Position numbers and translations under genes: made by a program
The notes under the pieces: generated by a model
Told to the model about the DNA's origin: nothing
Seen by the model: only the letters and a program-made list of their open reading frames with translations
Database searches by the model: none
NCBI RefSeq assembly: GCF_002994745.2
Contig: NC_037094.1
Location: forward strand, 67,690,819-67,754,818
DNA length: 64,000 bases
Source of the DNA: Rosa chinensis
Taxonomy: Eukaryota > Streptophyta > Magnoliopsida > Rosales > Rosaceae
Reading direction: 5' to 3'
Shown here: positions 58,218-64,000 of the stretch, in pieces
How positions within the stretch are numbered: the stretch's first letter is position 1
Layout of the letters: each line of letters opens with the position of its first letter

Positions 58218-59345
58218 AGACTAGGATAAACTGGGCCTTGTGGTGGATGTAATGGGTTGGGTTGTATTATCCGTGTTATGAGATAAAGTACTGTGACGAC
58301 AGAGTATCCCAACAAGTTATATGTTTTCTCGTTTATTATCTTCATTAATTTTTTTTGTTTTTGTCACTTCTTATTTTGGTTGATTGGCTTGTCCTTTTGG
58401 ATTCATTTTTTGTTTTTTCCTGCAACTTTTCTTGTTCCTAGCTAGTTCCTACTGACTTTATCTTTAGTGAGTTGGTCAAGCCTGGAAAGCTTAGCCCTGT
58501 AGGCCCCTGCGTGTTCCTCATCTTTAATTTTGAATCACAAGTAGTGAACAATAACTGGACGAAAGTCCTTGAAATTTCCTCATTGGTTTCTTCTTTTTAT
58601 CCCTGCTACTAGGAATCCTACTCCCAGTGATTCTTACTTCACTGAAAAAAAAAAAAAAAAAAAAAAAGATTCTCTTCTTAATTACTAGAAATTACATCCA
58701 CCACAAGATCGGTTTATCCTGTGGGGGTGATCTGATCAGCTCAAATGCTTCTATCATCTCAGATCATTCCCGCAGGATAAATTGGCATTGTGGTGGATGT
58801 AATGTGAATCCACTACTTCATGGGTTGGGTTGTATTATCCGTGAGTTATAAGTTAAAGTACTGTGAGGACAGAGAAAGATCCCAAACAGAGTTGGGATAC
58901 AAATCTTTCTTTAAATTACCACTCACTAGTCTTGAAAGCTTTGATCAATCTCATGCCTTGGTAAGTTATATGTTTTCTCATTTATTATCTTCATTAATTT
59001 TTTTGTTTTTGTCACTTCTTATTTTGGTTGATTGGTTTATTTTGGGACTTGTCCTTTTGGATTCATTTTTTGTTTTTTCCTTTAACTTTTCTTGTTCATG
59101 CTTGTTCCTAGCTAGTTCCTACTGACTTTATCTTTAGTGAGTTGGTCAAGCCTGAAAAGCTTAGCCCTGTAGGCCCCTACGCGTTCCTCATCTTTAATTT
59201 TGAATCACAAGTAGTGAACAATAACTGGACGAAAGTCCTTGAAATTTCCTCATTGGTTTCTTCTTTTTATCTCTGCTACTAAGAATTCTACTCCCAACGA
59301 TTCTTACTTCACTGAAAAAAAAAAAAGAAAAAAAAAAGATTCTCT
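58218..59345 (+). repeat. Tandem duplication upstream of the TIR gene
   Basis: Copy 1 about 58218-58680 and copy 2 about 58772-59352 share long blocks (GGGTTGGGTTGTATTATCCG, AAGTTATATGTTTTCTC, CTAGTTCCTACTGACTTT, an A-rich run and GATTCTCTTCTTAATTACTAG). It probably duplicates the 5' regulatory DNA of the TIR gene. Confidence 0.85.
58687..58806. repeat. Fold-back sequence between the two copies
   Basis: ATTACATCCACCACAA near 58690 and its complement near 58788 head an imperfect inverted repeat of about 40 bp per arm. Could form a hairpin or be the trace of an inverted duplication. Confidence 0.6.
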
Positions 59346-59642
59346 TCTTAATTACTAGCAAGTTCAAAATCTTTGCAAATCCAACATTGCTTTGATCCAG
59401 AAAACTGGTGATCAGATCAGCACAATCTCACTGTATTCTCTCTTCTCCCACACTGCTTGATCTGTTTTGCTTCACATGCCAGTGTACGTTCATCATCGTT
59501 ATCTGTCGATTTATACTGTACATATAGACTTCCACCACTTAATGTAGTATTTGTTTTAATTATTTCTTGAAGCAAGGGATTTTTGCTCCAAGAAAGAGTT
59601 TGCCAGTCTGGACTTGTGGATTGATTTACTTGTTTCTGTAAT

Positions 59643-61742
59643 ATGGCTTCTCCTTCTTGTTCTTCTGCACCTGGCAGCTTTAAGCATGATGTATTTCTTA
59701 GTTTTAGAGGGGAGGACACCCGCAAGACTTTTACAAGCCATCTTTATGCGGCTTTAGTTAGTAATCACATCAACACCTACATAGATGATGAAATCGAGAG
59801 GGGAGAGGAAATTGCACCAGCCCTTCTCCAAGCAATAGAGGCATCAAAACTTTCCGTAGTCATTTTGTCACAAGGCTATGCTTCTTCCAGATGGTGCTTG
59901 AATGAACTCGCTCATATATTGGAATTGAAGGAAAGACACCAACTATCGGTTTTACCCATTTTTTATGGGGTAGATCCATCACATGTACGGAATCAGAGGG
60001 AGAGTTATGCAGCTGCATTTGTTCAACATGAGAAACATTTCAAGCAAGACAAGGTGCTCAAGTGGAGGGAGGCTTTAACCAAAGCTTCTGATCTAGCTGG
60101 GTTTGATTCACGCAAGACTAGGTAACTTTTCAACTTTTTACTAGTTCATTTCTCTGACAGGTTAACTATACGACCTTAAGTCCTCAACTAGTAATTATTT
60201 GTTGTTGGTCATTATGCCAGCCCCGATTCCAAGTTAGTTGAGGAAGTTCTGAAAGTTATTCAGAAGAAGTTGAATCGCAAATACTCAAGAGATTTGACCC
60301 CACAAGATGTTGGTACGTCCGCCGCTCAATTTGCGCACACAAATGCGTGCGAATTCTCCCTTTTTTGTAATTGTATTATAGTGTCGGTTGATAGCTAAGT
60401 GATGAGATCTGAGATGAAAGCTGTCAACCGTCCGATCTCAATCGAACGGTCAGTGACCAAATCATCCCTGGTCAGTAGCTGACCAGGGGAACGGGATCAT
60501 AGTGTTATAATAAGGACCGTTCATTTTCAAATCACTTTACAATGAATATCTTTGTTTTTTCGTCTGAATAGTGATGAATATCTTTGAAATATTAACTAAA
60601 TCAACTCTTTTATAAACTTGAAAGTATCAAATACGTTTTGGTAAATGTTAATTTTCTAATTATGTTTGAAACAATTAGTTGACTAAACCATATTCAATTT
60701 ATTGGTTGTTTATAAAAACGATCCTTGAAACGGGTGTAGAAAATGAACGTTTTTTTTATTTTTAATAAAGAGGATCAAAAGATTTCACTTCTACCCTCAT
60801 GGTGACTCGAACCCATGACCTGAATCTTAGGTAATGGGTGTAGAAAATGAACGTTCAAATCATGACATAATGGAAGCAAGTGAGAGGGGAGGTCTTGGAT
60901 GTGTGTATCCAAATTATTTAGAAATGCAGGAGTATTTTCTCTTGTTTTATGGTTTCGGTTTTTCTTAACGACTATCCTTCTTTAGCTAAGAAGAGCTTTA
61001 TTGATATGGACACTGTAATGTTATCCTTTTCCTTCGTTATCTTTACACTCTTTGCACACTTGAATATGTCCCTTGTTCATAATTTTGTTTTTGTCCACTA
61101 AAATATTTGAATTTCTTGTGACTATATTATTCAGAGTTCAGCTCACGGCAACTTATCAATGGGAATGAGCCCGACAGGGCTAAAGATAATTGCTTCAAGT
61201 GTGGTGGGATAGGACATTGGCGCAGAGACTGCCCTTCAGATAATTGCTCCAAGTGTGGTGGGATAGGACATTGGGACAGAGACTGCCCTTCAGATAATTG
61301 CTTCAAGTGTGGTGGGATAGGACATTGGGACAGAGACTGCCCTTCAGTAGGTGATGAAGACAGCCATTCAGCAGATAAATGCTTCGAGTATGGTGGGATA
61401 GGACATTGGGCCGATGATAGCCCTTCATCGAGTGATGAAGACAGCCCTTCAGCATATAAATGCTTCGAGTATGGTGGGATAGGACAATGGGGTGATGACA
61501 GCCCTTCAGCAAGTGATGAAGACAGCCCTTCAACGAGTGATGAAGACAGCCCTTTAGCAGATAAATGCTCCGAGTGTGGTGGGATAGGACATTGGGCCAA
61601 AGACTGCCCTTCAGATGAATGCTTCAAGTGTGGTGGGATAGGACATTACGCCAAAGACTGCCCTTCATATAAATGCTTCAAGTGTGGTGGGATAGGACAT
61701 TGCTCCAAAGATTGCCCTTCAAATAAATGCATCATCAGGTGA
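59643..61742 (+). CDS. TIR-domain protein with C-terminal CCHC zinc-knuckle array (predicted fusion, 392 aa)
   Basis: Exon 1, 59643-60121: TIR domain, residues about 13-155, with DVFLSFRGEDTRKTF, the loop DDEIERGEEI, and SSRWCLNEL carrying the NADase catalytic Glu (residue 88). Exon 2, 60221-60312: short linker typical of the TIR/NB-ARC boundary, ending in DLTPQDV. Exon 3, 61135-61742: after a TATTATTCAG acceptor, phase 1 joins phase 1, and the frame stays open for about 200 codons. It holds eight knuckle modules plus a truncated ninth; six keep C-x2-C-x4-H-x4-C (such as CFKCGGIGHWRRDC), two are degenerate. Total 1179 nt, divisible by three. No NB-ARC or LRR is seen. TIR domains cleave NAD or make signalling nucleotides in immunity; knuckles bind nucleic acid. 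The TIR exons are certain; the fusion rests on splice phase and needs transcript proof. Confidence 0.62.
60466..60488. other. Perfect hairpin in intron 2 of the TIR gene
   Basis: CCCTGGTCAG, three-base loop TAG, CTGACCAGGG. Confidence 0.8.
60752..60835 (-). mobile_element. 5'-truncated SINE in intron 2 of the TIR gene
   Basis: Minus orientation; B-box GGTTCGAGTC, tail of A-rich sequence. Flanked by a 20-bp direct repeat (60732-60751 and 60836-60855). Same family as 62371-62487 but lacks the A-box half. Confidence 0.78.
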
Positions 61743-62352
61743 TGAAGATATGTAGGGGCATATCTACATACAAGCCTCATTGGGCTGAAGCCCACCTGAG
61801 ATTTGATAAATCACTAGGTATATGTAATATTTATAGATGTCAAGGACTTATAGTCTTGGTTTAGTGTTTTAACTAATACCAAACCCATCCAAGTCCGAAT
61901 CGCATCAATAGCAATCATTTAGTTATTTTTTTCTCTTACTTCCTATTTTCTTGATTTTTTTCTAAATGTTTTTTTTTCTTTCTCCCAATGCATGCTGGGC
62001 TCGAAGTTGGATATGGGGCCTCCCTTGTGTGTGGATTTGGATCGGTTTGGTTTTTATGTTTGTATTTTTTGTTTTATCTTTGGGCTTGCATTCTGTTGTA
62101 AGATGTTAGGTCATTACTTTATTCGAGATTCTTAGTTTATTTATTTATTTTGGGTGTGTTTATAGCTATTTCCTATTTTGAGTATTTTTGTTGATTTCTT
62201 CTACATTTTTTTTTCCTTTTTCCCAATGCATGCTGGGCTCGAAGTTGGATATTGGACCTCCCTTGAGTGTGGATTTGGATCTGTTTGGTATTTATATTGA
62301 TATTTTTTGTTTTATCTTTGGGCTTGCATTATTTTGTAAGATGTTAGGTCAT
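61743..62352 (+). other. 3' region of the TIR-CCHC gene
   Basis: No further frame. Holds the first copy (about 61965-62180) of a tandem duplication whose second copy begins near 62205; shared words include CCAATGCATGCTGGGCTCGA and ATCTTTGGGCTTGCATT. Confidence 0.7.
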
Positions 62353-62560
62353 TATTTTATTCGGGATTCTGATTAAGTGGTGTTAGCTCAGTGGTTAGAG
62401 CACCCACTACCTAAGATCGAGGTCATGGGTTTGAGTCACCATGGGGGTAGGAGTGAAATCCTTGGATCCTCTTAAAAAAAAAAAAAGTATTTTATTCGGG
62501 ATTCTTAGTTTTTTATTTATTTTGGATGCAGTCTTAAAAGGTGAGTGTGTTTATAGCTAT
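62205..62560 (+). repeat. Second copy of the 3' tandem duplication, interrupted by a SINE
   Basis: Aligns with 61965-62180 before and after the SINE. Copy 1 keeps the unoccupied site (TTTATTCGAGATTCTTAG). Confidence 0.82.
62371..62487 (+). mobile_element. tRNA-derived SINE, about 117 bp
   Basis: A-box region TTAGCTCAGTGGTTAGAGC and B-box-like GGTTTGAGTC at tRNA spacing, then an A13 tail. Flanked by an 18-bp direct repeat TATTTTATTCGGGATTCT (62353-62370 and 62488-62505). The empty site survives in the neighbouring duplicate. Confidence 0.88.
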
Positions 62561-62636
62561 TTCTGAAAGGACCCTTATGAGTGAGTCGTTACTGTACTAT
62601 GAGTTTTTATTTTTTGCATCTCAATAAAGTATATAT

Positions 62637-62880
62637 TGTTTAAGTACATCTAGTTTATGTGTCTGGCCCAAAATCGATCTAGTGACTTGTCCAAGTTGTA
62701 ATAGGGTTAGTCTTATAGACATCTTCCTAGATATCCAAATCATTGTACGATTATGTTTCCTTGTAAGACTCTGATTCTTTGCTTGTAATCCTCTATATAA
62801 AGAGGCCTCTATTATCAATGAAAGTATAGATCATTCTCTCCCATATTCAAATTCCCTAAAACATGTTATCAGCACCAAGC
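62637..62880 (+). mobile_element. copia LTR remnant with primer-site-like end
   Basis: LTR-like stretch with TATA box CTATATAAAGAGG (about 62791) and end CTAAAACA, followed by TGTTATCAGCACC, a primer-site form seen in some copia elements. The exact 5' end is unclear, and no internal region follows. Confidence 0.5.
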
Positions 62881-62951
62881 CCTAACCCTGAAACCAAGAA
62901 GCCAAAACCCTAGAAAATAAAAAAAATTGTTTGCCGTTAGCCTCGTCGCTA

Positions 62952-63115
62952 GGGGTGGGTTCGAGAAATCGAAAACAGAAAAAAAATCGAGCCGAAAGCC
63001 GAACTGAAGCTGAAAAACGCTGAATCGAAAAAAAAACCGCACCAAACTTAAAGTAACCGGTTCAGTTCCGTTTTCGGTTTTAGCATGGAAAAAACCGAAC
63101 CAGTTAAAACTATGT
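62952..63115 (+). mobile_element. Truncated hAT-like element
   Basis: Begins CTAGGGGTGGGTTCGA and is full of GAACCG/CGGTTT words like the element at 18960. No matching right end, so truncated. Confidence 0.4.
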
Positions 63116-63252
63116 CGTCTTGACTTTAGAAACCCTAAGGGTCCACGACTTCTATGCCTCTCGCCTCTCTTTTTTCTCTCACCCTTTCATTTAAGTTTCT
63201 CTTTCTTCTCTGGCCTCTCGCCATCTCTTTCTTCTCTTCATCAATTCTCTTA

Positions 63253-63547
63253 GAGCAACTCCAACAGATTCCTCATATTTTGATTTTTATCTATTTTAGG
63301 AAAAAATAAGCCTCTTTTGCTCCAACAGATTCCCTATAACTATCCCTATTTTAGGGAAAGTAAGGAAAGAGAAAACCAAATTCCCTATATTTACAGCAAA
63401 CTCCAAAATTTTAAGGAAGAATATGGAGATTTTAGAGATTGTTGTAAAATAGGGAATTTGTTGAAGTTGGAGAAGAAAAAGAGGCTAAAGCTTTGACTTT
63501 TGCTTCCCTATAATACAGAAATTATAGAGAAGCTGTTGGAGTTGTTC
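63253..63547. mobile_element. Tourist-like (PIF/Harbinger) MITE, 295 bp
   Basis: Terminal repeats GAGCAACTCCAACAG and (complement of right) GAACAACTCCAACAG; duplication TTA at 63250-63252 and 63548-63550. Non-coding, AT-rich interior. Confidence 0.85.
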
Positions 63548-63570
63548 TTAGTTTTCTTGTCGTCGTCAAG

Positions 63571-63747
63571 AACTTAAGATCGCCAAGGAGTGGAAGGGTC
63601 GTTAGTTCTCTCATTTTTCTCTTCCTCTCTGGTTTCCGCTGCCGCTCTGGTCATCCAGGCCTTCAAAAAGCCGGATCCCGACCGCAAGAAGGTCAAGAAC
63701 ATCGAGCACAATGACCTGAGCGAGACCGATGCTCTTACTGCACCCTT
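63571..63747 (+). pseudogene. Ribosomal protein L12 (60S) fragment
   Basis: Reads IAKEWKGR, then a stop and frameshift, then SAAALVIQAFKKPDPDRKK and KNIEHN in a second frame. This is the order of the middle of eukaryotic RPL12 (AKDWKG... SAAALVIKALKEPERDRKK). About 20-30 residues between the two parts are missing and no introns interrupt it, so it is a processed or broken copy. Confidence 0.65.
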
Positions 63748-64000
63748 CTTCTTCTTCTTCTTCTTCTTCTTCATACTTCGTATATCCAGAGCCTCTTTCT
63801 CTCTCTATCTCTCTTTGTATCTGTATATATCTATAGATCTTTCTCTCTCTCTGATTCAAAATAAGACTCACTTGAGATAGTACGTAAGGGAAAAGACATT
63901 CTGGTTTGTTTGGCCAAAGGGCAAATAGAACATTGGCTTATATCACAAGCTTTATTTGCAGAAAAGGGAAATAATAAAGAAACTTTGCTAGAAGGATGGT
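63748..64000. other. Low-complexity DNA to window end
   Basis: (CTT)n at about 63746-63770, then CT/TA-rich sequence. No gene seen. Confidence 0.6.

Noticed and set aside
60313..61134. NB-ARC remnant between the TIR exons and the knuckle exon
   Set aside because: No P-loop or other NB-ARC words found; the stretch is intron-like with a SINE and a hairpin.
61127..61627. Minus-strand ORF with QCPIPPHSEHL repeats
   Set aside because: Antisense reading of the CCHC array.

Overview
The window is nuclear DNA of a flowering plant (eudicot). Genes have short GT-AG introns, and they include plant-specific families (PADRE/DUF4228, TIR resistance-type, CKI1-like histidine kinase). Plant mobile elements are abundant: two complete Ty1/copia elements, a gypsy-type solo LTR, SINEs, PIF/Harbinger, MULE-like and hAT-like non-autonomous elements, and a Helitron end. 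The species cannot be fixed from sequence alone; a Rosaceae-like rosid is only a guess.

Layout. 1-2650: 5' part of a CKI1-like histidine kinase (minus), with a SINE in an intron. 2662-8382: complete copia element with LTRs that look identical, sitting next to the putative promoter of that kinase. 9.4-18.1 kb: MULE-like MITE, PADRE protein (minus), SAR1 GTPase (minus) divergent from an unrecognised multi-membrane-span gene (plus), then a universal stress protein (minus). 18.1-24.2 kb: repeat-rich intergenic DNA with a hAT-like element and a 957-bp PIF/Harbinger-like element that carries LTR-like sequence. 24.3-42.1 kb: RING-CH ubiquitin ligase (plus), NMN adenylyltransferase (minus), intronless TFIIB (plus), and MSH6 mismatch-repair protein (minus, 21 coding exons by my reading). 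The NMNAT-TFIIB pair lies between two direct copies of the RING-CH/MSH6 junction.

42.5-51.2 kb: a frameshifted MATH-domain pseudogene split by a second complete copia element. That element carries a 12-bp minisatellite in three separate places. 51.2-64 kb: fragments of several elements, an orphan CCHC zinc-knuckle exon, a 2.9-kb solo LTR, and a TIR-domain gene whose phase-compatible third exon encodes an array of CCHC zinc knuckles. This TIR-CCHC gene is the strongest candidate for something undescribed. The end of the window holds SINEs, a Tourist-like MITE and an RPL12 pseudogene fragment.

The genes do not form one pathway: plant genes are independent units. SAR1 acts in COPII budding, NMNAT makes NAD (and TIR domains of this type consume NAD), TFIIB acts in Pol II initiation, and MSH6 acts in mismatch repair. 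Splice sites were read by eye and need transcript support.
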